Assembly (NCBI GenBank): GCA_052143575.1
Contig: JBKQSP010000014.1
Location: 62,001 to 126,000, forward strand
DNA length: 64,000 nt
Reading direction: 5' to 3'
From: JAKACA01 sp052143575
GTDB taxonomy: Bacteria > Actinomycetota > Acidimicrobiia > Acidimicrobiales > Bog-793
Shown: positions 52,830 through 63,173 of the stretch, piece after piece
How positions within the stretch are numbered: position 1 is the first letter of the stretch
Layout of the letters: the number at the start of each line of letters is the position of its first letter
Notes under the pieces: generated by a model
Told to the model about the DNA's origin: nothing
The model's database searches: none
The model's input: only the letters and a program-made list of their open reading frames with translations
Translations under genes and position numbers: made by a program

Positions 52830-52830
<1 letters not shown>
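51745..52830 (+). CDS. Thiolase-fold lipid-transfer-like protein 1 (Ltp4-like)
   Basis: This 361-residue thiolase-superfamily protein is likely active on a CoA-linked steroid or fatty side chain. Where thiolases carry the nucleophilic Cys the sequence reads EMDGAFALYE, with no Cys, as in the retro-aldolase Ltp2 subgroup. The C-terminal HAPFSHQE and NPSGGALAANALMVAGL correspond to the family's His and GG-loop region. GGAGGTGA lies 5 bases before ATG 51745, the strongest Shine-Dalgarno in the window. A retro-aldol or hydrolytic role with DUF35 is more likely than thiolysis. Confidence 0.85.
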
Positions 52831-54008
<1,178 letters not shown>

Positions 54009-54057
54009 GCATCGGTCGCCTGGAGCCAGCCCTCGGCTCTGGGTTTCTTGCCGTTTT

Positions 54058-54109
54058 CGACCGGAACGGTCGGCCGGGGTCGGCCGACGCCGTCCCCGGC
54101 CCGTACCAT
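54058..54109 (+). promoter_or_regulatory. Hairpins and -10 before the ferredoxin gene
   Basis: In the 135-base gap, CGACCG-GAA-CGGTCG (54058-54072) overlaps GTCGGCC-N6-GGCCGAC (54069-54088). These may end the thiolase operon. TACCAT (54104-54109) could be the -10 for the ferredoxin-gltX unit. No KstR box is seen here. Confidence 0.35.
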
Positions 54110-54143
54110 GGCGTTGACGCCGAGCCGATCAGGAGGGCCTCGT

Positions 54144-54335
54144 ATGCGAGTCATCGTCGACTACGACCTGTGCGAGTCAAATGCCATCTGCATGGGGATC
54201 CTCCCCGAGGTCTTCGAGGTGCGCGACGACGACTTCCTGTACGTGCTGAACGAGCACCCGCCCGAGGAGCTGCGCGGCAAGGTGATGGAGTGTGTGAGGT
54301 CCTGCCCGAAGCAAGCGATCTCGGTCGAGGAGTGA
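54144..54335 (+). CDS. Small ferredoxin ([3Fe-4S]/[4Fe-4S] type)
   Basis: This 63-residue ferredoxin has cluster Cys at positions 10, 16 and 54 (C10-X5-C16 ... C54-P), with an extra Cys at 50 (MECVRSCP). It resembles the single-cluster ferredoxins that reduce cytochromes P450 in actinobacteria, including one in the sterol regulon. No P450 or ferredoxin reductase is in the window. AGGAGG lies 7 bases before the ATG. Its stop overlaps gltX by 4 bases, tying an electron carrier to a tRNA synthetase gene. Confidence 0.9.
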   Translation: MRVIVDYDLCESNAICMGILPEVFEVRDDDFLYVLNEHPPEELRGKVMECVRSCPKQAISVEE

Positions 54336-55822
54336 GCGCCGAGGCGGCGCTCCCGTCCCGGCCCGTCCGGGTCCGCATCGCCCCGTCGCCGACCGGCTAC
54401 TTCCACGTGGGCGGGGCGAGGACCGCCCTCTACAACTGGTGCGTCGCCCGCCAGAGTGCCGGCACCTTCATCCTGCGCATCGAGGACACCGACCGGGAGC
54501 GCCACCAGGAGGAGCAGTACGAGGGGATCCTGGAAGCCCTCCGCTGGCTCGCCATCGACTGGGACGAGGGCCCCTACCGCCAGTCGGAGCGGGGTGCCAT
54601 CTATCAGGCGACCCTCGACCAGCTGTGGGAGGGCGGTCACCTCTACGCCTGCGAGTGCACCCGCCAAGAGGTGGAGGCGCGTACGAAGGGCCGCCCGACG
54701 CCCGGCTACGACGGCTTCTGCCGCCACCGCGGGCTCGAGCGCGGGCCCGGGCGGGCGTTGCGCTTCGCCGTTCCGGACGAGGGCGTCACCGTGGTTCATG
54801 ACCTCGTCCGTGGCGACGTCGAGTTCGCCAACGAGACGATCGAGGACTTCGTCGTGGCGCGGTCGAACGGGGAGCCCCTCTTCGTGCTCGCCGTCGTGGC
54901 CGACGACCGCGACATGGCCATCAGCCACGTCATCCGTGCCGAGGAGCACCTCCCGACGACTCCGAAGGCCGTCCTCATCTGGGAGGCGCTGAATGCCCGG
55001 GCGCTCGCCACCGGCAGCGGCGCCGTCTTGCCGCTGCCTCACTTCGCCCATCTGCCCGTGCTCGTCAACGAGAGCCGTCAGAAGATCTCCAAGCGGCGCG
55101 ACCGGGTAGCGATCGAGGACTACCGGGCGGAGGGGTACTTGCCCGAGGCGATCGGCAACTACCTGGCGTTGCTCGGCTGGAGCTTCGAGGATGGGCGGGA
55201 GTTCTTCACGCGCCACGAGCTCGTGGAGGCCTTCCGGCTGGAGGACGTCAACCACTCGCCTGCCTTCTTCGACATCCAGAAGCTCCAGCACTTCAACGGC
55301 GTCTACATCCGCCAGCTGAGCGACGAGGAGTTCACACAGCGGTGCCGGACCTGGGCGGCCGAGACGGCCGACCCGCTCGGCACGGACCTCTACGACACGC
55401 CGGCATGGTCACTGCTCGCCCCCCTCGTGCGTGAGCGGGTGGGCATCTTGAGCGACGTGCCCGGTTACGTGGCCTTTCTCTTTGCCGGCGAATTCGTCGT
55501 GGACGGGGCCTCCTTCGCCAAGGCCGTGGCGGGCGACGAGACCGCCGGCTCGATCCTTGCAGCGGTACGAAGCGGCTTCGAAGAGCTGGGCGATGACGGC
55601 TGGGAAGCGACGACGCTGAAGGAGATACTGACTGCGGTGGCCGAGGCGCACGACCGCAAGCTCGGCAAGGCGCAGGCGCCGGTGCGGGTGGCGACCCTCG
55701 GGCGCTCGGTCGGCCTCCCGCTCTTCGAGTCCCTCCAGGTGCTCGGGCGAGCAGAGACGTTGCGCCGCCTCCGCCACGCCCTCGACCGGCTGCTGCCGCC
55801 TAATGTGGGCGCGCACGCCTGA
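54332..55822 (+). CDS. gltX: Glutamyl-tRNA synthetase
   Basis: GltX charges tRNA-Glu, and in most actinobacteria also tRNA-Gln before GatCAB amidation. The 496-residue class I enzyme has APSPTGYFHVGGAR (HIGH-like HVGG), RIEDTDRERH, Cys in YACECT for the zinc site and KISKR as the KMSKS loop. GTG 54332 overlaps the ferredoxin stop; the frame is open far upstream but that is the thiolase region in another frame. A tRNA-Gln gene lies about 790 bases downstream. Confidence 0.95.
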   Translation: MSAEAALPSRPVRVRIAPSPTGYFHVGGARTALYNWCVARQSAGTFILRIEDTDRERHQEEQYEGILEALRWLAIDWDEGPYRQSERGAIYQATLDQLWEGGHLYACECTRQEVEARTKGRPTPGYDGFCRHRGLERGPGRALRFAVPDEGVTVVHDLVRGDVEFANETIEDFVVARSNGEPLFVLAVVADDRDMAISHVIRAEEHLPTTPKAVLIWEALNARALATGSGAVLPLPHFAHLPVLVNESRQKISKRRDRVAIEDYRAEGYLPEAIGNYLALLGWSFEDGREFFTRHELVEAFRLEDVNHSPAFFDIQKLQHFNGVYIRQLSDEEFTQRCRTWAAETADPLGTDLYDTPAWSLLAPLVRERVGILSDVPGYVAFLFAGEFVVDGASFAKAVAGDETAGSILAAVRSGFEELGDDGWEATTLKEILTAVAEAHDRKLGKAQAPVRVATLGRSVGLPLFESLQVLGRAETLRRLRHALDRLLPPNVGAHA

Positions 55823-55896
55823 GGACCGATTGGGTGCGGCGCCGGTGAGCGGGCACGACCGATCGAGCTTTCGGCGTGCGGAGGGAGCGAGGATCA

Positions 55897-56523
55897 GTGG
55901 GTTTCTTGAGGGTATTCCGGTGGATTCGGCGCCTCGTCTATCTCGTCGTGGTCGTGGCCTTCGTCTACCTCGTCGTCAGCTCGGCCCAGGTCGTGCTCGC
56001 CTCCCGCTCCACCGTCAGCGCCGCGCAGGCGAAGCCGGCGGCGGCCATCGTCGTGATCGGGAGCGCCACCGGCCCCGGCCCGCTCTCGTCGGACCTCACG
56101 CTGCGCTGCCGGGAGGCGGTGGCGCTCTACCAGTCCGGGCGGGCTCGGCTCGTCATCACGACGGGGGCAAGCTCGAGCGCCGGCGCAGCCACGGAGGCCT
56201 CTGCAGCAGCTGCCTGCCTGCGGGCCAGGGGCGTCCACAACGTCACCCTCGTCCCTGTTTCGCCGATCCCCTCCCAGCTCAGCTCGATCGCCAAGCTCCT
56301 GCCCGCCTCAGACGGCGGGCGCGTGATCCTCGTCGCCGACCCGCTGCAGACGAAATGGCTCACCGAGCTCGCGACGGCCGAGAAGCTCCATGCCCAAGTC
56401 GTCGCCGTGCCGGCGCCGAAGGGGAGCTTCTGGGGCGACATCGGCACGATCTGGGGACAGGCGGTCGCTGTCGCCTTCGGCCGGCTCGTCGGCTATCAGA
56501 ACACCGGCTGGATCGGGGGCTGA
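55897..56523 (+). CDS. YdcF/DUF218-like membrane-anchored protein
   Basis: This 208-residue protein has one N-terminal hydrophobic anchor (residues 12-36) and a Rossmann-like DUF218 domain (AAAIVVIGSATG, ALYQSGRARLVITTG, AAACLRARGV). YdcF/SanA relatives act in envelope metabolism, function unsettled. GTG 55897 has GAGGA 5 bases upstream; an in-frame GTG at 55876 would add MRRERGS. It ends 87 bases before the tRNA. Confidence 0.75.
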   Translation: MGFLRVFRWIRRLVYLVVVVAFVYLVVSSAQVVLASRSTVSAAQAKPAAAIVVIGSATGPGPLSSDLTLRCREAVALYQSGRARLVITTGASSSAGAATEASAAAACLRARGVHNVTLVPVSPIPSQLSSIAKLLPASDGGRVILVADPLQTKWLTELATAEKLHAQVVAVPAPKGSFWGDIGTIWGQAVAVAFGRLVGYQNTGWIGG

Positions 56524-56591
56524 GCGCCGAGGGGGGTCATCGGCCTCCCCGCTGGACCGGTGGCCGGATCAGCGCCCCCTCGGGCAACTGT

Positions 56592-56597
56592 TAGCAT
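56592..56597 (+). promoter_or_regulatory. Putative -10 (TAGCAT) of tRNA-Gln
   Basis: TAGCAT within AACTGTTAGCATTC lies 13 bases before the mature 5' end of the tRNA. No clear -35 is present. Confidence 0.4.
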
Positions 56598-56610
56598 TCT
56601 GCACGCCCAT

Positions 56611-56682
56611 TCGGGGGTGGTGTAATCGGCAACACGACAGGTTCTGGCCCTGTTATTAGGGGTTCGAGTCCTCTCCCCCGAG
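56611..56682 (+). tRNA. tRNA-Gln (CTG anticodon)
   Basis: A 72-base cloverleaf. Acceptor arms TCGGGGG/CCCCCGA pair over 7 bp with discriminator G. The D stem is GTGT/ACAC, the anticodon stem ACAGG/CCTGT with loop TTCTGGC (anticodon CTG), and the T arm AGGGG-TTCGAGT-CCTCT. The 3' CCA is not encoded. It lies between a YdcF-like gene and a secreted-protein gene, downstream of gltX. Confidence 0.95.
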
Positions 56683-56765
56683 CTCTCGAATCGCCGGGAC
56701 CACCGCCTCGCCGGTGGTCCCGGCATCTCGGGAACGGCGGTGGCGTGCGGGCGAAAGGGGCGGTG

Positions 56766-57287
56766 ATGCGAGGACTTCGATGGCGAGCACGATTCGGCCG
56801 CGCGGGCGCGACTGCGCTGTGCCTCGTCGCCCTCGTCGCTCTCAGCAGCGCCTGCGGGCTCGCCAATGACGCCAGCAGCGCCGCCACCGGGCCGCTGCTG
56901 GCCCTGAAGGACAGCGACACCGTGGTGGAGACGAACCTGAAGACGGTCGTGACGGCGCTGCAGACGGGCGAGTCGGCCTCACAGAGCGGCATCGCCACGA
57001 CCTCGGGCCCCTCCACGGGTTATGGCGACGTCAGCGTGAGCGACGCCACCGGCCAGGCGACCGTGCTCGCCGGCTTCAACCAGCTCTCCAAGGACTGCCT
57101 CGGCGTCGTCTACATCACGACGGCGGCCTCGTCGGTGCTCGGCCAGTCACAGCCGGGCACGTACTACTTCTGGGTGGTCAACACGACCTCGCCGGGATGC
57201 GACGCCGCCAGCTTCGCGGCGACGCCGTCGGCGCCCTCCGGCTGGCCGGCCGGTGACCCGTCCGGGACGGGATGGCCGCTCCCCTGA
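56766..57287 (+). CDS. Secreted protein of unknown function
   Basis: This 173-residue protein has an N-terminal basic region and hydrophobic segment (ATALCLVALVALSS) followed by AC, a weak lipoprotein cleavage site (LSSAC). The mature part is Ala/Ser/Thr-rich with three later Cys, and ends in a Pro/Gly tail (GWPAGDPSGTGWPLP). The pattern LLALKDSDTVVETNLKTVVTALQ and the length resemble type IV pilin-like or secreted stalk proteins, but I recognise no family. ATG 56766 has GAAAGGGG 7 bases upstream; GTG 56745 is the alternative. Confidence 0.6.
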   Translation: MRGLRWRARFGRAGATALCLVALVALSSACGLANDASSAATGPLLALKDSDTVVETNLKTVVTALQTGESASQSGIATTSGPSTGYGDVSVSDATGQATVLAGFNQLSKDCLGVVYITTAASSVLGQSQPGTYYFWVVNTTSPGCDAASFAATPSAPSGWPAGDPSGTGWPLP

Positions 57288-57331
57288 CCCTAAGGTCGTA
57301 GGCCGGAGCCCATCACGAGGAGTTGACGGCA

Positions 57332-58600
57332 ATGGACAACGGCCCACCGCGGGGCACCCGCGACCTGCTCCCCGACGCCGTCGGGCGCCGGGAGGCGGTG
57401 ATCGCCGAACTGGCGCGCACCTACGGCCGTTTCGGCTTCCGTCGCATCGAAACCCCCTCCATCGAGGACATCGGCCGCCTCTCCTGGGGCGAGGGTGGCG
57501 ACAACGAGAAGCTCATCTACCGGATCCTGCGCCGCGGGCTCGACGCCGTCGTGCCAGCCGGCACCCCGCTCGGTGACCTCGTGGATCTGGGGCTCCGCTA
57601 CGACTTGACGGTCCCGCTGACGCGTTTCTACGCCAACAATTCGGGCAAGCTCCCCTCCCCCTTCCGCTCGATGCAGATCGGCTCGGTCTGGCGGGCGGAG
57701 CGGCCGCAGAAGGGCCGCTATCGGCAATTCACCCAATGCGACATCGACACGATCGGTGAGCCGAGCGTGCTGGCAGAGAGCGAGCTGCTCGAGGGCACGC
57801 TCGCCGCCCTCGGCGCCATCGGCATCGACCGCGTGACCGTACGGGTGAACGACCGGCGGCTGCTGGCGGCCATCGCCGCAGAGGCGGGCGTCGCTGAGGA
57901 GGCCCTGGGATCGTTCTACGTCACGCTCGACAAGCTCGACAAGATCGGTTGGCAGGGCGTGAAGAGCGAACTGGCCGGGCGCGGCTACGACGAGATCGTC
58001 GGCGGGCGCTGCGAGGAGATCATCGGTCTGCTGGCGAGCGCCGAGACGCCCGTCGAGGCGGTCGACCGGGCGGCTGACCTCTTGCCGAGGCTGCCGGAGG
58101 CGGTTCCGGCGGACCTCGTGACGACGTTCGAGGCCCTCGAGCGCATCATCTCGGCGGAGGCGGCAAGAGGGCACGATGCTCGCCTCGACGCCACCATCGT
58201 CCGGGGTATGGGCTACTACACGGGCCAGATCTTCGAGTTCGCACACCCGGACGCCCCGAGCTCCATCGCCGGCGGCGGTCGCTACGACGACCTCATCGGG
58301 CGCTCACTCGGCAAAGCGGTGCCGGCGTGCGGCATCTCCATCGGCTTCGACCGCGTCGTCGAGATGGCGAGTTTCGCCACGCCCGATCTCGGCGTCGCCG
58401 TCCTCTACGGCGACGACGAACCGGCCACAGACGTGCTCGAGACGGCCCGCCGCCTTCGCTCCTCGGGCGGATCAGCCGCCCTCGTCGTGCGTCGCGGCCA
58501 GACGAGGCTGCAGCTGGAGGCCTTGAAGACGGAGGGCTACACGTCGTTCGTCGTCGTGGAGGCCGGTTCGGTGACCGAGGAACGACCCTTGCGGGACTGA
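57332..58600 (+). CDS. hisS: Histidyl-tRNA synthetase
   Basis: This class II synthetase (422 aa) attaches histidine to tRNA-His. Motif 1/2 region RSMQIGSVWRAERPQKGRYRQF, QCDIDTIG and the histidine-A loop in variant form RGMGYYTGQIFEF (usual RGLDYYTG) are present, with GGGRYDDLIG and GISIGFDR. ATG 57332 has GAGGAG 9 bases upstream; a TTG at 57323 is too close to it. The variant motif suggests a second bacterial HisS subtype, not the HisZ regulator, because the active-site Arg/Tyr are retained. Confidence 0.92.
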   Translation: MDNGPPRGTRDLLPDAVGRREAVIAELARTYGRFGFRRIETPSIEDIGRLSWGEGGDNEKLIYRILRRGLDAVVPAGTPLGDLVDLGLRYDLTVPLTRFYANNSGKLPSPFRSMQIGSVWRAERPQKGRYRQFTQCDIDTIGEPSVLAESELLEGTLAALGAIGIDRVTVRVNDRRLLAAIAAEAGVAEEALGSFYVTLDKLDKIGWQGVKSELAGRGYDEIVGGRCEEIIGLLASAETPVEAVDRAADLLPRLPEAVPADLVTTFEALERIISAEAARGHDARLDATIVRGMGYYTGQIFEFAHPDAPSSIAGGGRYDDLIGRSLGKAVPACGISIGFDRVVEMASFATPDLGVAVLYGDDEPATDVLETARRLRSSGGSAALVVRRGQTRLQLEALKTEGYTSFVVVEAGSVTEERPLRD

Positions 58601-58612
58601 GGCGGCGACTGC

Positions 58613-61600
58613 TCAGCCGCCGGCGCCGGTCCCACCGCTTGCCAGCTTGAGGGTCACGAGCTCGAAGGGGCGCAAGCCGAGCGCCACCTCGCCGCCCGCT
58701 CCCAGCTGCACGGCGGAGAGATCTCGCTCGAGGGAATCGGTTCGCCTCGCCGCCTCGATCGGGCCGAGGCCCCCTTCACCGAGACGCAGCGACAGCCGCC
58801 GGTGAGAGCCGGCAGGTTCGAAGAGGCGCACGACGACGCCGGCGCCGTCGTCTGCCTGCTTGATGCTCGAGACCATCGCCCCCTCCACCTCGACGATGGA
58901 GGCGCGCGCCGGCCGGTGAGTGCCCGGCGCGGCGGCGCGAGGGAGGGCGACCGGGCGGAGCCGAAGGTTGAACGCCTCTGCCTCCTCGGTGACCGAGCCC
59001 GGGCGGGCCATCGACGACGCCAGCCCCTCGTGGGGCAGAAGGGCGTAGGAGAAACGGTGCGTGCCTCTGTCCGCTTCCGGATCCGGCCACGTCGGACCGC
59101 GGAGCAGCGACAACCGCATGACCGAGGCGCGCACGTCGTAGCCGTACTTGCAGTCGTTCAGGAGGGCGGCACCGCAGCCCGGCTCGCTCAGGTCCGCCCA
59201 GCGCTGCGCCGGCACCTCGAAGCGGGCGGCGTCCCAGGACGTGTTGGCGTGCGTCGGCCGCTGCAGGTACCCGAACTGCACCTCGTAGGTGGCAACGGGC
59301 GCCCGGATGGCAAGCGGGAAGGCCACCTTCAAGAAACGGTGGCGTTCTCCCCACTCGACCTCGGTGGAGAACTCCAGCCGCCTGGCGCCGGCGCTGAGGC
59401 GAATGTCCTGGCTGAGCCGCGAGTTCCCGAAGGCGTGTACGACGCGCACGGCGACACGGGCGGGACCGTTCTCGACGACCTCGATCGACTCGGCGCCCCG
59501 CAGCTCGGTGGCGCGGGCGAAGGCGCCCTGGTCGACGTCCCAGGCATCGGCGTCGTTCGGGAGGTCGTGATGCAGCTGAAAGACGTTGCCCTCTTCCCCG
59601 GCGGCGACGAGCTGCCTGCCGGTCGTGAGGTCGAGGAGGGAGGAGAGCGCTCCGTCCTGATCGAGGCGCGCCGAGAGGAACCCGTTCGTCAGCACGAAGG
59701 CACTCCCGTCAGTCACGACGGCGGCCGCCTCGACGCCGGGCGCGGCGGCTCCTGGCGCCAGGGCGTAACGTGCCCAACCGCATCCTGGCACAGAGGCGAC
59801 AAAACCCAGCTTGCCGTCAGCCAGCTCCTGCACAGGCACGGCCGTGCCCCCGGCGTCGCGCGCCACGAGGGCGCCCCCGGGCAGCTCAGCGCCAAGGGCG
59901 GAAGGCTCCAGCTCGACGAGCTCGCTCCGGGCGTGCGACCCGGCGTTGAAGACGACGACGCCGGCGCCGGCATCGGCGGCCTCGATGCCGGCAGCGATCG
60001 CCCCGCAGGCTCGTTCGATGACGTCGTCGGCGATGAGGCGGACGGTGGCGTAGTCCGCCTGCGAGTCCTCGTGCACCCAGTGGATGCTGGATCCCGGCAG
60101 CATGTCGTGGAACTGGTGAAGGAGCACGAGGCGCCACGCCCGCTCCAGCTCGCCGTACGGGTACTCGCCGGTCAGGCCGGCGACCGCCCACATCTCCGCC
60201 TCCCGCAGGAGATCCTCCGAGCGGCGGTTGCCGAGCTTCACCTCTGCCTGTGTCGTTTGGACGCCGCGGTGCTTCTCGAGGTAGAGCTCGCCGACCCATA
60301 CCGGCAGGCCGCCGCCACCAGGCGAATGGGCCGTGGCGACCGTGCCTGGACGAGCCGTCGCGAGGGCTTCGTCGGCAGCTCGTGCCTCGGCTTCGACCGC
60401 TCGGAAGAAGCCCGCCGCCGTCCCGAGCTCGACACGCGGCAACGGATCGAGGTCCTTGACGCGCTCGTAGGACTCGAGCATCGACCGCGTCGGCCCGCCC
60501 CCGCCGTCGCCGTAGCCGTAGGCATAGAGGGAGCGAGCGGAGAGGCCGTGCTGGGCGAAGTCGCGCTGGCCCTTCAACAACTGGGCGATGTGGAACTCGC
60601 CGTTGTAGGTGTCCGTCGGTGGGCAGTGGGCGAGCACGCGGGAGCCGTCGATCCCCTCCCACCAGAAGGTGTGGTGAGGGAAGCGGTCGATCTCGTTCCA
60701 AGAGAGCTTCTGGGTGAGGAAGAAGCGGACGCCGGCCGACTGCAGGATCTGGGGCAGGTTGCCCGAGTAGCCGAAGGCGTCGGGCAGCCAGCAGTCCTGT
60801 GTCTCGATGCCGTAGTGCTCGAGGAAGAAGCGCTTCCCGAACACGAGCTGGCGCACGAGCGACTCGCCCGAGGGCAGGTTCGTGTCGGGCTCGACCCACA
60901 TGGAGCCCACCGGCTCGAACTGGCCGGCGGCGGCCTTCTCCTTCATCTCCTCGAACAGGCTCGGGTACTGCTCGGCCATCCAAGCGTGCTGCTGGGCCTG
61001 CGAGCACACAAAGACGTAGTCGGGCCATTCCTCCATGAGCCGGATGGCCGAGGAGAAGGTTCGGGCGCACTTGCGGCGGGTCTCCCGGATGGGCCACAGC
61101 CAGGCGGAGTCGATGTGGGCATGCCCGACGGCGGTGGCGACATGCGACCGGGCGGCGCCCGGCGACTGCAGCAAGGGCGCCCACGTGGCGTGCTGGGCAA
61201 GGAGGGAGCCACGCACGTCGCCGAGGTCGAGGGCGAGGGCGACCTTGTCGAGCGTGCGCACGATCTCGATGGCGCGGTGGTCGGCGGCGCCGAGGGCCTC
61301 GGTCAGCTCGGCGAGAACGCGCAGGTCGTTCCAGGCCGATTCGAGCTGGCGGTCAGACACGGCCAGCTCGGCGCGCTCGAGGCGGTAGAGGGGGGCGCCT
61401 TCGTAGTCGGGGAGCAGGAGGGGCCATTCGATCCCACCCCACGGCACATATGGGTTGGCGGCCGCTTCGAGGTGGAGCTCGACGAGCTCACCCCCGAGGG
61501 CCGGTGCGGCAACCGTGATCTCGTTGTGGCGGGGGTTGATGCCCTGCAGCGGGCGTTCTCCGTCCCACAGGAGGCCCTCGCCTCCGAAGCCCACCATGCC

Positions 61601-61885
61601 GTTGTAGCCGAGCCCGATGCGGGCGACGACGTGCCCGCCCGCCCAGGCGTCGGGGACGGAGCCGGAGAGACGGAACCACGCCGTCGACCACGCCCCGCCC
61701 CAGGCCTGCCCGATGCTGAAGGGCCGGAAGTCACGGGCGTAGGCCTCCGCCGCCTCGATCGGCTCGCCGGCAACGAAATGCGCGCTGACCTCGAGCGGCG
61801 TCGTCATCGGATAGAGGAGAGGAAAGACGACCTCTCGGATCAGTCGCCGGATGCGCTGGCGCTGGATGTCGGTTTCGCTGCCCAC
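58613..61885 (-). CDS. GH38-family alpha-mannosidase
   Basis: This is a 1090-residue cytosolic zinc-dependent alpha-mannosidase-type glycosidase. The catalytic core has GHAHIDSAWLWP (zinc His/Asp, about 252-263), PDAFGYSGNLPQI with the nucleophile Asp (about 368-372) and LHQFHDMLPGSSIHW (second zinc His). The N-terminal 230 residues and the C-terminal beta-sandwich domains are typical. GGGAGGAGG lies 4 bases before GTG 61885. There is no signal peptide, so it may degrade or remodel internal mannosides. It is downstream of, and probably in an operon with, the VioB-like genes. Confidence 0.9.
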   Translation of the reverse strand: MGSETDIQRQRIRRLIREVVFPLLYPMTTPLEVSAHFVAGEPIEAAEAYARDFRPFSIGQAWGGAWSTAWFRLSGSVPDAWAGGHVVARIGLGYNGMVGFGGEGLLWDGERPLQGINPRHNEITVAAPALGGELVELHLEAAANPYVPWGGIEWPLLLPDYEGAPLYRLERAELAVSDRQLESAWNDLRVLAELTEALGAADHRAIEIVRTLDKVALALDLGDVRGSLLAQHATWAPLLQSPGAARSHVATAVGHAHIDSAWLWPIRETRRKCARTFSSAIRLMEEWPDYVFVCSQAQQHAWMAEQYPSLFEEMKEKAAAGQFEPVGSMWVEPDTNLPSGESLVRQLVFGKRFFLEHYGIETQDCWLPDAFGYSGNLPQILQSAGVRFFLTQKLSWNEIDRFPHHTFWWEGIDGSRVLAHCPPTDTYNGEFHIAQLLKGQRDFAQHGLSARSLYAYGYGDGGGGPTRSMLESYERVKDLDPLPRVELGTAAGFFRAVEAEARAADEALATARPGTVATAHSPGGGGLPVWVGELYLEKHRGVQTTQAEVKLGNRRSEDLLREAEMWAVAGLTGEYPYGELERAWRLVLLHQFHDMLPGSSIHWVHEDSQADYATVRLIADDVIERACGAIAAGIEAADAGAGVVVFNAGSHARSELVELEPSALGAELPGGALVARDAGGTAVPVQELADGKLGFVASVPGCGWARYALAPGAAAPGVEAAAVVTDGSAFVLTNGFLSARLDQDGALSSLLDLTTGRQLVAAGEEGNVFQLHHDLPNDADAWDVDQGAFARATELRGAESIEVVENGPARVAVRVVHAFGNSRLSQDIRLSAGARRLEFSTEVEWGERHRFLKVAFPLAIRAPVATYEVQFGYLQRPTHANTSWDAARFEVPAQRWADLSEPGCGAALLNDCKYGYDVRASVMRLSLLRGPTWPDPEADRGTHRFSYALLPHEGLASSMARPGSVTEEAEAFNLRLRPVALPRAAAPGTHRPARASIVEVEGAMVSSIKQADDGAGVVVRLFEPAGSHRRLSLRLGEGGLGPIEAARRTDSLERDLSAVQLGAGGEVALGLRPFELVTLKLASGGTGAGG

Positions 61886-61928
61886 CGGGCCTCCTCCCTG
61901 GCTGTGCGAGATGATGGCACGGACCGTG

Positions 61929-63173
61929 TCAGGAGGCCGGTGAGGCCAGCGCCGCCGCCACGGTGGCGAGCAGCCCGACGTCGTAGCCGGCCGGCAGCAG
62001 CCCGTCCTTGCCGAGTGCGGTCGCCTGGGTCTGCGCCTCGGCGACGAGATGCCCGAGATAGATCCGCCTGTCGCGCTCCCCTCGCCCGAGCACGTAACCC
62101 GGCCCGAGCGGATCGAACGGCAGCACGTAGCCGCGCTCGGCCACAGCGACGCCGAGGGCGAGGAGGCCGAGGGCCATGACGTCGACGGCGTGGTAGCCGA
62201 GGCCCTGCTCGCTGTCTCGGTAACGGGCGTCGAGGAGGGCGAGAACGATCCAGTAGTGGAGATCGGCGAGCCAGGCGAGCCGGCGGGTGGCCGCGTCGGC
62301 GATCGTCGTGCTGTCGCCCGGGTAGGCGGTGCCTCCCTGCAGGTCGAAGGCCGGGTAGTCCGGGTTGCCCGGCAGCCAGATGGTTCGGTCGCCGCCAAAG
62401 GCGGTTCCCGTGAACATGGCGCGGAAGAAGCCGTAGTGCCCCACCTCGCCCTCCTCGGCGATCCATCGCATCTGCTGCAGGTGCGTCGCCCAGGGCAGAT
62501 CGGCCCGCAGCCCGGCCGGAGGCGTGGCGGAGACCGCCGTCGCCAGCGCCAGGATCTGGTGGTAGAGACTCCCGACGTGGCTCCTCTCGCCGTCTCCCGG
62601 CCCGGGAAACGATGAGCCGGGTCGCTGCGAGAGAACGTCGCGCACCTCCTTCACGAGGGCGGCATCGGGATCGGTCTTGCCGGCGCAGTCCGCTGACAGG
62701 CTGAGGGCGCAGGCGTCGGCCTCCACCCACATGAAGGTGGCGACCGCATAACGATCGAGGCCGAGGGCAGGAATTTGGAACGGGTAGAGGTCGTCCACTT
62801 CGGGGAAGGGGTGCGGCAGCAGGCACGGGCTGGCGCCGAGGGCAACGAGAAAGCGGTTCACCCCGTCGAGGTGCTGCATCTCCTCGATGGCGACGTCGAG
62901 CATGGAGTAGGGGCCGTCGAGAGCAGCCGTCCCAGGAGGAGCCTCCGGGTTGCGCTCCAGGTAGTCGAGCGGCCCGAGCGTCCCCCGCACCGTCTCGTAG
63001 CGCGGCTTGATCGAGATCAGGCACCGCAGATCGGCGAGCAGGAGCGTGTGCTCGAGCTGGGCCGCCTCGGTCAGAAGGCGCACGAGCTCGAGGTAGGGAT
63101 CGGAGAAGGCCGGTTCGATGGCTACCGCCGGCGGCTCGCTCTCGCCCATCGTGCGGTAGAGGCGGATGCTCAT
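61929..63173 (-). CDS. VioB-like ferritin-fold (iminophenyl-pyruvate dimer synthase) protein
   Basis: This 414-residue protein has the C-terminal ferritin-like domain of VioB/RebD/StaD, which couple two imines of aromatic amino acids. Di-metal ligand candidates are E36 and E41-H42 (TEAAQLEH), EEMQH near 94-98, and EEGEVGH near 239-245, in the order of four-helix ferritin folds. A Cys-rich stretch (DADACALSLSADCAG) lies near residue 150. In VioB this region is the second half of a roughly 1000-residue enzyme; here it is a separate gene, and its ATG overlaps the preceding stop (ATGA). It ends 43 bases before the GH38 gene. Confidence 0.72.
   Translation of the reverse strand: MSIRLYRTMGESEPPAVAIEPAFSDPYLELVRLLTEAAQLEHTLLLADLRCLISIKPRYETVRGTLGPLDYLERNPEAPPGTAALDGPYSMLDVAIEEMQHLDGVNRFLVALGASPCLLPHPFPEVDDLYPFQIPALGLDRYAVATFMWVEADACALSLSADCAGKTDPDAALVKEVRDVLSQRPGSSFPGPGDGERSHVGSLYHQILALATAVSATPPAGLRADLPWATHLQQMRWIAEEGEVGHYGFFRAMFTGTAFGGDRTIWLPGNPDYPAFDLQGGTAYPGDSTTIADAATRRLAWLADLHYWIVLALLDARYRDSEQGLGYHAVDVMALGLLALGVAVAERGYVLPFDPLGPGYVLGRGERDRRIYLGHLVAEAQTQATALGKDGLLPAGYDVGLLATVAAALASPAS

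Noticed and set aside
57332..58600. HisZ (regulatory paralogue) instead of HisS
   Set aside because: Motif 2 Arg and the YYTG loop of the active site are retained and the length is that of a full synthetase.
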